5,856 nucleotides of DNA, from the NCBI GenBank assembly GCA_044227985.1, contig JBGAVT010000030.1, positions 1 to 5,856 of the forward strand, written 5' to 3'. Below, one piece after another: positions 1 to 4,664 of the stretch. Source of the DNA: CAZUNB01 sp044227985 (GTDB lineage Bacteria > Patescibacteriota > Saccharimonadia > Saccharimonadales > JAGPDM01). The position numbers and the translations under genes are program-made. The notes under the pieces were generated by a model. It made no database searches and was not told the DNA's origin. It saw only the letters and a list, made by a program, of their open reading frames with translations. Position 1 is the stretch's first letter; each line of letters begins with the position of its first letter.

Positions 1-1
1 T

Positions 2-250
2 GAGTTGCTGGCGAAACACTTTTCAACAATTATTGTTACTCCTTTTAACTTCGCGAGTGCAGACTTAAAAAACCAAGCCCTAGATTTTAAATCTATAAAT
101 TCTGCGTTCGAGAATTTTGGCATTCAGCTGATAGAGGCTGGTGACGTTAACTCGGCAGTGAGAATATTGACTAAGAGTACAAAAAAATACGTGGTTGTTT
201 TAGGCAGTTTTTACTTATGTGACCAGGTTTACAGGGAGCTTTTGGCTTAA
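2..250 (+). CDS. folC: FolC-like folylpolyglutamate/dihydrofolate synthase, C-terminal end (5' partial)
   Basis: Only the last ~83 codons are in the window; the frame is open to the left edge, so the gene begins upstream. FolC adds glutamate to folates (and in many bacteria joins pteroate to glutamate) in the cytoplasm. The fragment matches the Mur-ligase-type C-terminal domain: an early strand ending in VTPF, a helix, the segment EAGDVNSAVRIL (family pattern with Asp, Ala and a helix after it), and a terminal VVVLGSFYLCDQVYRELL, which corresponds to the family's closing GS-Y-L motif followed by a short helix. The ATP-binding N-terminal domain is not visible. The stop at 248-250 lies 1 bp before the start of a dihydrofolate reductase-like gene, which supports a folate role. 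The identification rests on the closing motif and the neighbour; another Mur-ligase relative is less likely. Confidence 0.78.
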   Translation, partial: ELLAKHFSTIIVTPFNFASADLKNQALDFKSINSAFENFGIQLIEAGDVNSAVRILTKSTKKYVVVLGSFYLCDQVYRELLA

Positions 251-251
251 G

Positions 252-764
252 ATGCATATTAATTTAATTTTAGGTTTAAGTGCAGATGGTTGTTTAAGCT
301 TAAACCAGCAAGATGATTTAAGCTGGCTTAGCCCTCGAGATAAAGCAAACTTTAAAAAACTAACTACTAAAAGTGGTGCCGTTTTAATGGGCAAAAATAC
401 CTATTTAAGTTTAGTGAATTTCGGCGTGTTCCCTCTTCCCGGGCGGCTGAACTTTGTACTGACACATCAGCAGATTGATGATCAGGGGGGCATCTTTTTA
501 GCCGGCAACCCGAAAGAAGTTATTAAACAAATATCGGCTTTGGGGGTAACTAGTTTAAGCTTAATTGGTGGCAGAAGCGTTTACCAGGATTTTTTAGATT
601 CTGGGTTGGTTGATGAAATCTGGCTAACTCAATCTTCAAAAATTTTAAATGGGGAGATTAAATTTGACATTGCCCCACATCTTAAAAATTTTAAACTAAT
701 TAGCGAGCAGGCTTTAAATAGTTATGAGGTTCTAAAACACTTCACTAAAGTTTCAAGCAATTGA
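252..764 (+). CDS. Dihydrofolate reductase family protein
   Basis: Predicted NADPH-dependent reductase of 170 residues, close to the usual bacterial DHFR length of ~160; it would reduce dihydrofolate to tetrahydrofolate. Seen in order: N-terminal strand with LGLSADG (residues 7-13); W25-x-x-P28-x-D30, in which D30 aligns with the catalytic acid (Asp27 of E. coli DHFR); F34-K-K-L; the nucleotide-binding segment VLMGKNTY (44-51); PLPGRLNFVLT, a DHFR hallmark; LIGGRSVYQDFL, the second cofactor glycine pair; and DEIWLT. The ATG at 252 is chosen because it puts MHINLILGLS exactly at the family N-terminus and starts 1 bp after the upstream stop; the frame stays open farther upstream only because it overlaps that gene. 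A GGGAG at 232-236 is rather far for a ribosome site, so translational coupling is likely. Alternatives are a RibD C-terminal-type reductase, but the W-P-D and PLPGR motifs favour true DHFR. Confidence 0.83.
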   Translation: MHINLILGLSADGCLSLNQQDDLSWLSPRDKANFKKLTTKSGAVLMGKNTYLSLVNFGVFPLPGRLNFVLTHQQIDDQGGIFLAGNPKEVIKQISALGVTSLSLIGGRSVYQDFLDSGLVDEIWLTQSSKILNGEIKFDIAPHLKNFKLISEQALNSYEVLKHFTKVSSN

Positions 765-796
765 GATTATGTAGTGCGAATAAACCCCTATTAAGT

Positions 797-860
797 TTGC
801 AAGTTACTCGTTGATTAAAGTATACTAAGCTTAAGCTTAATAAAGTTTATTTAAGGGGGA
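797..860 (+). promoter_or_regulatory. Putative sigma-70 promoter and Shine-Dalgarno for the membrane-anchored protein gene
   Basis: TTGCAA at 797-802 and TATACT at 821-826 are separated by 18 bp and resemble -35 and -10 boxes. A strong purine run AAGGGGGA (853-860) lies just before the ATG at 864. A 14-bp perfect palindrome (TAAGCTTAAGCTTA, 826-839) overlaps the end of the -10 box and the expected start site. The match is by eye only. Confidence 0.5.
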
Positions 861-863
861 AAA

Positions 864-1811
864 ATGAGCAAGAAAAAAGTAATTATTGTATCTGTTACCG
901 CAGTTTTAGTTTTAGGCCTAGCCTTAACTGCATTTATTATTAGCAAAAACAAATCATCTAATAAAAAATCTGTGAATATTTGGCATCAGGTTGTGGCATC
1001 TAGTAATAAAATTGGAGATTTCGCCACCACCGCCCCAAGCGAAGCTAACACTAGTAAATTGGTTGAGGCAGTTATAGAAATGAATTCTACGGTTGATGAT
1101 GCCAAATTTAGCACATCTAACTTAAGATACATTTTTAAGGGTTCAGAGAGGAAGCAGAAGCTAGAGGCTAATTTAGTTAAGATTAAAGATTATAACTCTA
1201 AGCTTAAATCATCTTTAGATGTTGCCAGCTCTAACTCAGATCAACTAACCAGTGAGCAGATTGATGATTTAAAAACGCTATCTGAGCAACTAAAAAAAGA
1301 TGTTCAAAGCATGGTTCAGGATGTTAAGTTTAGCGAAAATTTAAGCGATAACTACTATACATCTTATGAATACCCTGAAAGTTTAAGCAAAAAACTCTCA
1401 GATGCCAAAGAAGCCGAAGATAAGCAAGCCAAGGAAGAGGCTCAATCAGCAAAAGATGCTGAGGAAGCTCTGAGTTCATCTAAAAATGTTGTTGATAGCT
1501 TTTTAGCCGCCTACACTAGGAAAGATTTCCCAGGCATGAAAAGTAACATGACAACCGGATTCCAAAACGAATTTAAGTTTAGTGAAATTGAAAATGGATG
1601 GAGCAACAGTCATCCTAAAAGCTACAGAGTTATAGAATCTAAAAAAGATGGCGACAGTTATTTAGTTAGCGTCAACATAACTTATTTCGGCAGCTACACC
1701 GATAATACCGGCAAGGTTAATGAAAGCGAAAATACTTCTAGCCAAAAGTACCGGGTTTCAAAATCTACCAGCGGTGCCTACTTAGTTGATGGCGAAGTTT
1801 ACGGTTACTAG
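864..1811 (+). CDS. Single-pass membrane-anchored protein with coiled-coil region and NTF2-like C-terminal domain; function unknown
   Basis: A 315-residue protein I do not recognise as a named family. Visible layout: a short basic N-terminus (SKKK), one hydrophobic segment at about residues 5-27 that would act as signal anchor, then a largely helical, Lys/Ser/Glu-rich extracytoplasmic region (about 37-205). Its last part (about 178-205) is strongly charged and Ala/Glu/Lys-rich and probably forms a coiled coil. From about residue 207 the pattern VVDSFLAAYTRKDFPGMKSN, followed by alternating strands and a closing YRVSKSTSGAYLVDGEVYGY, resembles NTF2-like/DUF4878-type domains that often sit on the outer face of anchored proteins. 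There is no lipobox cysteine after the hydrophobic segment, so it is not a lipoprotein. The start is well fixed by AAGGGGGA directly upstream. Leucine is mostly TTA (12 of 21), as in the neighbouring genes. Role is unknown; a cell-envelope or stress protein is only a guess. Confidence 0.75.
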   Translation: MSKKKVIIVSVTAVLVLGLALTAFIISKNKSSNKKSVNIWHQVVASSNKIGDFATTAPSEANTSKLVEAVIEMNSTVDDAKFSTSNLRYIFKGSERKQKLEANLVKIKDYNSKLKSSLDVASSNSDQLTSEQIDDLKTLSEQLKKDVQSMVQDVKFSENLSDNYYTSYEYPESLSKKLSDAKEAEDKQAKEEAQSAKDAEEALSSSKNVVDSFLAAYTRKDFPGMKSNMTTGFQNEFKFSEIENGWSNSHPKSYRVIESKKDGDSYLVSVNITYFGSYTDNTGKVNESENTSSQKYRVSKSTSGAYLVDGEVYGY

Positions 1812-1830
1812 AAAAATAAACTTTAAAATA

Positions 1831-2172
1831 ATGATTCACTTTTTAAATGCACACATACACTTTAGGGGTCGTTCACGAATATCTAATATTGAAAAGTACC
1901 CTAGCAAAAAACCAAACATCAGACTTTTAGACAATTTAGTAATTATAGGAAGTGTTATAGGGCCATTATTTGTGGCTCCTCAAGTTTTATTAGCCTGGAG
2001 ATCCGCAGATATATCTAGCCTTTCCCTGCCCACTTGGTCTAGTTGGCTAGGCCTATCTCTACTTTGGGGAGTATATGGCACAGTACATAAGGAAAAACCA
2101 ATAATTATATCTAGCTTGATGAATGGATCGATGCAAGCCGCGGTAATTATTGCCATAATAGTCAGATCTTAG
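1831..2172 (+). CDS. SemiSWEET/PQ-loop (MtN3-type) small sugar-transporter-like membrane protein
   Basis: A 113-residue protein with three predicted membrane helices (about 34-54, 66-85, 90-110), the triple-helix bundle of bacterial SemiSWEETs, which dimerise to move sugars across the cytoplasmic membrane. Family marks: the PQ pair at 50-51 in VAPQVLLAWRS, then ISSLSLPTW (family pattern G-x-S-L-x-x-W), LLWGVYG with Trp79 and Tyr82, KPIIISSLMNG with Asn98. A Trp and an Asn line the sugar pocket in characterised members; W79 and N98 are candidates. Unusual is the ~30-residue basic N-terminal extension before helix 1; typical members are 85-100 residues. The ATG at 1831 is preferred because it avoids overlap with the previous gene, which stops at 1809-1811, but no Shine-Dalgarno precedes it. 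An ATG at 1789 in the same frame would overlap that gene and is the alternative. Substrate cannot be read from sequence. Confidence 0.72.
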   Translation: MIHFLNAHIHFRGRSRISNIEKYPSKKPNIRLLDNLVIIGSVIGPLFVAPQVLLAWRSADISSLSLPTWSSWLGLSLLWGVYGTVHKEKPIIISSLMNGSMQAAVIIAIIVRS

Positions 2173-2222
2173 GTTGTTTCGAAAAACAAGGTTAACTTCA
2201 ATTTCTTTAAAATAAGAAGCCG

Positions 2223-2284
2223 TTGTTTATAATTCAAATCTAGCTTATGATTATAAGTAGAAATAGGTAAAAATAATTAAGGAG
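2223..2284 (+). promoter_or_regulatory. Putative promoter and Shine-Dalgarno for the DUF1761 gene
   Basis: TTGTTT (2223-2228) and TATGAT (2246-2251) are 17 bp apart, a plausible sigma-70 pair although the -35 box matches consensus at only three of six positions. AAGGAG at 2279-2284 stands 6 bp before the ATG at 2291 and fixes that start well. The rest of the 118-bp gap (2173-2290) is AT-rich, with a weak TTGTTT/AAACAA hairpin at 2174-2189 that lacks a convincing U-tract. Confidence 0.45.
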
Positions 2285-2290
2285 AAAATT

Positions 2291-2707
2291 ATGAATGTAA
2301 ATTATTTAGCAGTAGTTTTGGCAACTATAGCCCAGTTCGTAGCTGGTGCAATTTGGTATATGCCACTGTTTGGTGAGCTTTGGGGTAAAATTCACGGGTT
2401 CGATAAGTTTAGTAAAGAAGAGCAAAAAGAGATGCAGGCCAAAATGGGACCTTACTACGCCGCTCAAATTTTTGTAACTTTTCTAACCGCCCTAGTTCTA
2501 GCTAAACTGTTAGTTGTATTACCAGATTACTCACCTTACGCTCTGGGCCTAATGTGCTGGGTAGGATTTTTACTACCAGCCAACGTTTCATCTGTTATTT
2601 TCGGTGGAACCGAGCCAAAATGGATGGCCAAAAAGATGGCCGTCATGGCTGGCGGATCACTAATCTGCACCGTTGTTGCTGTAGCTGTTTTAAGCTTAGT
2701 TAAATAA
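2291..2707 (+). CDS. DUF1761 family integral membrane protein
   Basis: A 138-residue protein with four predicted membrane helices (about residues 4-25, 54-77, 82-106, 114-136). The N-terminus MNVNYLAVVLATIAQFVAGAIWYMPLFGELWGK (quoted here as the pattern NYLAV...GAIWY..LFG..W) is the signature of the DUF1761 family: a first helix ending in a small residue pair, then WY and FG-x-x-W. A charged loop (about 34-52) with Lys and Glu follows. The full length agrees with the family's usual 130-150 residues. Family function is not established, so none is assigned. The start is supported by AAGGAG at the right spacing and a promoter-like pair upstream, suggesting it is transcribed on its own. A 9-bp inverted repeat spans its stop codon. 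Leucine TTA is 6 of 17, intermediate between the flanking genes. Confidence 0.82.
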   Translation: MNVNYLAVVLATIAQFVAGAIWYMPLFGELWGKIHGFDKFSKEEQKEMQAKMGPYYAAQIFVTFLTALVLAKLLVVLPDYSPYALGLMCWVGFLLPANVSSVIFGGTEPKWMAKKMAVMAGGSLICTVVAVAVLSLVK

Positions 2708-2717
2708 TAAGCTTAAT
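2690..2717 (+). terminator. Weak hairpin over the DUF1761 stop codon, possible terminator
   Basis: TTAAGCTTA (2690-2698) and TAAGCTTAA (2708-2716) form a perfect 9-bp inverted repeat with a 9-nt loop that contains the TAA stop. The stem is AT-rich, and only TCTTTACT follows, so termination strength is doubtful. The converging minus-strand frame ends at 2724, a position where a two-way terminator would make sense. Confidence 0.3.
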
Positions 2718-2723
2718 CTTTAC

Positions 2724-2927
2724 TCAACCAGCATATTCATCCATCTTTTCTAGTATTTTACGAACTGTATTGCAGTTTCGCGCCGTCATATTTTTGTAGA
2801 TATCAGTTCCAATTATTTTGTTCATCTTACTTTTTGGATAATCCGAACGCTTAATCTGCCAGATTAAAGCTCCACTGCAATGAGTTATATTATCAACATC
2901 TTTATTAACCTGAACACTACTAACCAC
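2724..2927 (-). CDS. Short hypothetical protein or remnant of a longer gene
   Basis: A minus-strand frame of 67 codons from a GTG at 2925-2927 to TGA at 2724-2726. I do not recognise it. It reads like protein: SGALIWQIKRSDYP, then IIGTDIYKNMTARNCN and a terminal amphipathic helix TVRKILEKMDEYAG, with ordinary codons. No ATG precedes the first Met at about residue 35, no Shine-Dalgarno stands before the GTG, and the frame stays open upstream through the terminator and tRNA fragment to a stop at 3033-3035. It begins directly downstream of a minus-strand terminator, where no promoter is seen. It may therefore be the C-terminal remnant of a gene cut off by an earlier rearrangement, or simply a chance frame. 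It converges with the DUF1761 gene, 16 bp apart. Confidence 0.33.
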   Translation of the reverse strand: MVSSVQVNKDVDNITHCSGALIWQIKRSDYPKSKMNKIIGTDIYKNMTARNCNTVRKILEKMDEYAG

Positions 2928-2953
2928 AGCTTCACTATCGTAACCATGGCATG

Positions 2954-2976
2954 AAAAAAACAGGTCAAATGACCTG
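2954..2976 (-). terminator. Intrinsic terminator downstream of the tRNA 3' end (minus strand)
   Basis: The perfect inverted repeat CAGGTCA-AA-TGACCTG (2961-2976) is followed, reading the minus strand, by seven T residues (complement of the A-run 2954-2960). It begins about 10 nt after the CCA of the tRNA fragment, exactly where a tRNA transcript would end. On the plus strand the same hairpin is followed only by ACTTTTC, so minus-strand use is favoured though weak two-way action is possible. Confidence 0.82.
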
Positions 2977-2985
2977 GACTTTTCA

Positions 2986-3003
2986 TGGCTGGGGAGACAG
3001 GAC
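2986..3003 (-). other. tRNA 3'-end fragment (probable tRNA-Gln), candidate attachment-site core
   Basis: On the minus strand the sequence GTCCTGTCTCCCCAGCCA reads as the end of a tRNA: CCTGT as 3' half of the T-stem (3001-2997), CTCCCCA as 3' acceptor strand (2996-2990), discriminator G (2989) and encoded CCA (2988-2986). Past 3002 the match stops: where a TTCGAAT-type T-loop and ACAGG stem should be, the sequence is unrelated and does not pair. A U1-A72 pair with G73, implied by the acceptor strand, is typical of tRNA-Gln (5' end would be TGGGGAG); this identity is inference. The native-looking terminator still follows it. Such a 3'-end piece is what tyrosine-recombinase elements leave when they integrate into a tRNA gene and restore the full gene at their other end. 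Confidence 0.7.
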
Positions 3004-3095
3004 GCTAATGGAACTTTTACAGATGAGGATTTTCAAAACGTTGATGATGTAGAAGAAATTCAGAAATTACTTGATGACACTGTGGAGGATGAGTC

Positions 3096-3584
3096 ATGTT
3101 CAGAATAACACTCCAAAAGCGTTCTATCGACTCGTCTGAACTATTAAGCTCGAAACTATACGATGAATGTAGCTTTTACGATTCTTTTGCACGAGACGTA
3201 AGCAATGCGAAGCACTCTGTACTGGTCGAATGCCCGTATCTTACTGAAAGACGCGTACGGCAGTTCTCAAAACTGCTCAAGCGCAAGGTTAAAGAAGGTG
3301 TAGAGATAATACTTTACACCAGAAATCCAAGACACCACGATAAGATACTTGAAGTGCAGGCATGGAAGGCTCTAGAAATACTAAAGGACAGTGGTGTGCG
3401 AATATTCATGTGTGATGATATGCGCCACAGAAAACTTTCTATAATTGACGATGAAGTTTTGTGGGAAGGTAGCTTGAATATATTATCACAGAATGAAAGT
3501 TGCGAAATCATGAGAAGAAGTTTTTCAAAAGAACTGTGCGATCAAATGAGAACGTTTATTAAGCTGGGAAACCTGCGATATTAA
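3096..3584 (+). CDS. Single-HKD phospholipase D-superfamily protein, probable nuclease
   Basis: A 162-residue protein with one catalytic HxKxxxxD motif: H111, K113 and D118 in HRKLSIIDD, followed by the family's G125-S126-x-N128 and E137 in SLNILSQNESCEIM. The N-terminal half (about 27-110) carries the usual alpha/beta core: helix YDSFARDVSNAK, strand VLVECPYL, a basic helix, strand VEIILYTR and strand VRIFMCDD. Single-HKD members such as Nuc act as dimers so that two motifs form one active site; many cleave DNA or RNA. The WEGSLNILS stretch is characteristic of the nuclease/helicase-associated PLD group rather than lipid enzymes, and no signal peptide or membrane segment is present, so cytoplasmic nucleic-acid work is likely. 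GGAGGA (3084-3089) 6 bp upstream fixes the ATG. Leucine TTA is only 2 of 19, unlike genes to the left. Substrate and biological role, for example defence, mobility or repair, cannot be told. Confidence 0.78.
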   Translation: MFRITLQKRSIDSSELLSSKLYDECSFYDSFARDVSNAKHSVLVECPYLTERRVRQFSKLLKRKVKEGVEIILYTRNPRHHDKILEVQAWKALEILKDSGVRIFMCDDMRHRKLSIIDDEVLWEGSLNILSQNESCEIMRRSFSKELCDQMRTFIKLGNLRY

Positions 3585-3703
3585 CATCTAACACTTCACA
3601 GATCTTTTAATCGAAGCGAAGGAGGGACATAAGTCTCAAATTCTACAGTCGCATCTGACCGCAATGATACGTATAGCTAACTATAATTTTTCGTACATAT
3701 AAA
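3585..3703 (+). promoter_or_regulatory. Intergenic region before the AbrB gene, with TATAAT box
   Basis: The gap between the PLD-like and AbrB genes (3585-3762) holds no convincing gene. It contains a perfect TATAAT at 3682-3687, a good -10 candidate; no clear -35 lies 16-18 bp upstream (CTGACC at 3655-3660 is 21 bp away). Also present is an orphan AAGGAGGG (3619-3626) followed by an ATA and a ten-codon frame ending TGA at 3656-3658, perhaps a decayed gene start. No strong terminator follows the PLD-like stop. The tandem repeats before the AbrB start are listed separately. Confidence 0.4.
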
Positions 3704-3730
3704 TATGATAAGTATGATTTGTATGATAAC
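3704..3730 (+). repeat. Three tandem 9-bp repeats (TATGATNNN) upstream of the AbrB gene, possible operator
   Basis: TATGATAAG (3704-3712), TATGATTTG (3713-3721) and TATGATAAC (3722-3730) are head-to-tail copies. They sit 33-59 bp before the AbrB start and just downstream of the TATAAT box; CATATAAATATG (3696-3707), an interrupted palindrome, overlaps the first copy. AbrB-type proteins commonly bind AT-rich repeated or palindromic DNA at their own promoter, so an autoregulatory operator is a fair inference. Each copy also resembles a -10 hexamer, an alternative explanation. Confidence 0.55.
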
Positions 3731-3762
3731 ATAATAGTAATGACTAATATGGGAGATAAGAA

Positions 3763-3981
3763 ATGAATATGCCGCAATTAATTGGCTCAGTCACTGTTGG
3801 TGAACGTGGCCAAGTAGTAATACCATCCGAAGCAAGAGAATCGATGTCTATCAATGCAGGTGACAAGCTTCTTGTATTTAAAGCGCCGGTTGATGGTGTA
3901 TTGATAATTGCCAAGCCAGAAACTTTCGAGAAGCTACTCGCCCATCTTGAACTAAACTTAACAAACAAGAAAAAGTCGTAA
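3763..3981 (+). CDS. AbrB/MazE/SpoVT-family DNA-binding protein, likely operon regulator
   Basis: A 72-residue protein containing a complete SpoVT-AbrB swapped-hairpin domain at about residues 7-52: GSVTVGERGQVVIPSEARESMSI, then AGDKLLVF and DGVLIIAKPE. The T-x-G-x-R-G-Q-V-V-I-P and R-x-x-x-x-I-x-x-G-D pattern is diagnostic. These proteins dimerise and bind DNA, as transition-state-type repressors or as antitoxins of toxin-antitoxin pairs. No toxin gene follows; instead the stop (3979-3981) is 2 bp before an ABC transporter ATPase, a recurrent arrangement in which the AbrB protein probably controls the exporter. The C-terminus adds a helix (ETFEKLLAHLEL) and a basic tail. GGGAG (3751-3755) 7 bp before the ATG supports the start; tandem repeats upstream suggest autoregulation. 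Confidence 0.86.
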   Translation: MNMPQLIGSVTVGERGQVVIPSEARESMSINAGDKLLVFKAPVDGVLIIAKPETFEKLLAHLELNLTNKKKS

Positions 3982-3983
3982 TC

Positions 3984-4664
3984 ATGCACAAAGTTATCGA
4001 TATAAAAAACCTACAAAAAACCTACAACGCTAATGGCAAAAATCCGACTACCGCGCTAAGTGGAATAAATTTCGTTGTTAACGAAGGTGATTTTGTAGCA
4101 ATTATGGGGCGTTCTGGCTCGGGTAAGTCAAGTTTAATGCACGTTATCGGTTTGCTCGATCAGCACTTTGAGGGCGATTATTTATTGAACGGGGTTTCAG
4201 TTCGAGAGCTCAGTCAAAGCAAGCTTTCGGATTTAAGAAGTTTAGAGATTGGCTTTGTCTTTCAGCAGTTTAATCTTCTAAAGCATCGTACGGTTTTGCA
4301 GAATGTAATGCTGCCTACGGTTTATAGACCGGCATCAGATGATATTGAACGAGCAAAAGAAGCTATCAAACGAGTTGGATTAGAAAGTCGTATTAACCAC
4401 CGTACTAATGAGTTATCAGGCGGACAAATCCAGCGTGTAGCTATAGCGCGAGCATTGATGATGAAACCGAGTTTGTTACTAGCAGACGAACCGACAGGTA
4501 ACCTCGACACTAAAAGCGCAAACAGTATTATGGAACTTTTTCAAGAAGTAAATCAACAAGGTACGACAATCGTACTTATAACTCACGAAGAGGACATTGC
4601 AAAATATGCTGACCGCACTATACGAATACGTGATGGCAAAATTACCGAGGAGGCATCAAAATGA
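3984..4664 (+). CDS. MacB/LolD-type ABC transporter ATP-binding protein
   Basis: A 226-residue ATPase that would drive the permease encoded next. All motifs are intact: Walker A GRSGSGKSS (42-50), Q-loop FVFQQFNLL (91-99, Gln94/95), signature LSGGQIQRVAIARAL (144-158), Walker B LLLADEPTGNLD (164-175, with catalytic Glu169), and H-loop THE (His201). The adjoining GLLDQHFEGDYLLNG and the signature LSGGQ-QRVAIARAL with ADEPTGNLD are typical of the MacB/LolD/FtsE-like branch, and the length matches stand-alone members (220-235). It lacks a fused permease, unlike E. coli MacB. It lies 2 bp after the AbrB stop with only a weak purine run (AAGAAAAAG) before the ATG, so coupling is likely, and its own stop overlaps the permease start in ATGA. 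Substrate may be a peptide, lipoprotein or drug; the sequence does not decide. Confidence 0.93.
   Translation: MHKVIDIKNLQKTYNANGKNPTTALSGINFVVNEGDFVAIMGRSGSGKSSLMHVIGLLDQHFEGDYLLNGVSVRELSQSKLSDLRSLEIGFVFQQFNLLKHRTVLQNVMLPTVYRPASDDIERAKEAIKRVGLESRINHRTNELSGGQIQRVAIARALMMKPSLLLADEPTGNLDTKSANSIMELFQEVNQQGTTIVLITHEEDIAKYADRTIRIRDGKITEEASK

Larger units (their letters stand above)
2944..3108 (+). pseudogene. 5'-truncated reading frame upstream of the PLD-like gene
   Basis: A plus-strand frame open from 2944 (after a stop at 2941-2943) to TAA at 3106-3108. Beyond the tRNA fragment it encodes an acidic tail (pattern NGTFTDEDFQNVDDVEEIQ, then KLLDDTVEDESCSE) with no ATG, TTG or GTG that could start a protein before a GTG at 3082. 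It overlaps the next gene's start by 13 nt, the arrangement of translationally coupled operon partners. The likely reading is the C-terminal end of a gene whose front part was removed at the tRNA junction around 3003. In a circular form of the element the frame could continue into its other end. Identity is unknown. Confidence 0.45.

Noticed and set aside
219..251. Upstream start at 219 for the dihydrofolate reductase-like gene
   Set aside because: It would overlap the FolC end by 32 bp and add residues not found in DHFR; the ATG at 252 places the family N-terminus exactly.
2986..3075. A complete tRNA gene on the minus strand
   Set aside because: Beyond the acceptor strand and half T-stem, the expected T-loop and pairing T-stem are absent and no cloverleaf can be drawn; only the 3' end is present.
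3314..3511. Minus-strand 65-codon frame inside the PLD-like gene
   Set aside because: It is antisense to the catalytic HKD region, whose conservation explains the sequence.
3704..3730. CRISPR array
   Set aside because: The repeats are 9 bp and directly adjacent, without spacers.
3763..3981. AbrB protein as antitoxin of a toxin-antitoxin pair
   Set aside because: No PIN, MazF or similar toxin frame lies next to it on either side; the adjoining gene is an ABC ATPase.
3744..3989. Minus-strand 81-codon frame over the AbrB gene
   Set aside because: It covers the AbrB coding region entirely; the plus frame has a diagnostic domain and ribosome site.
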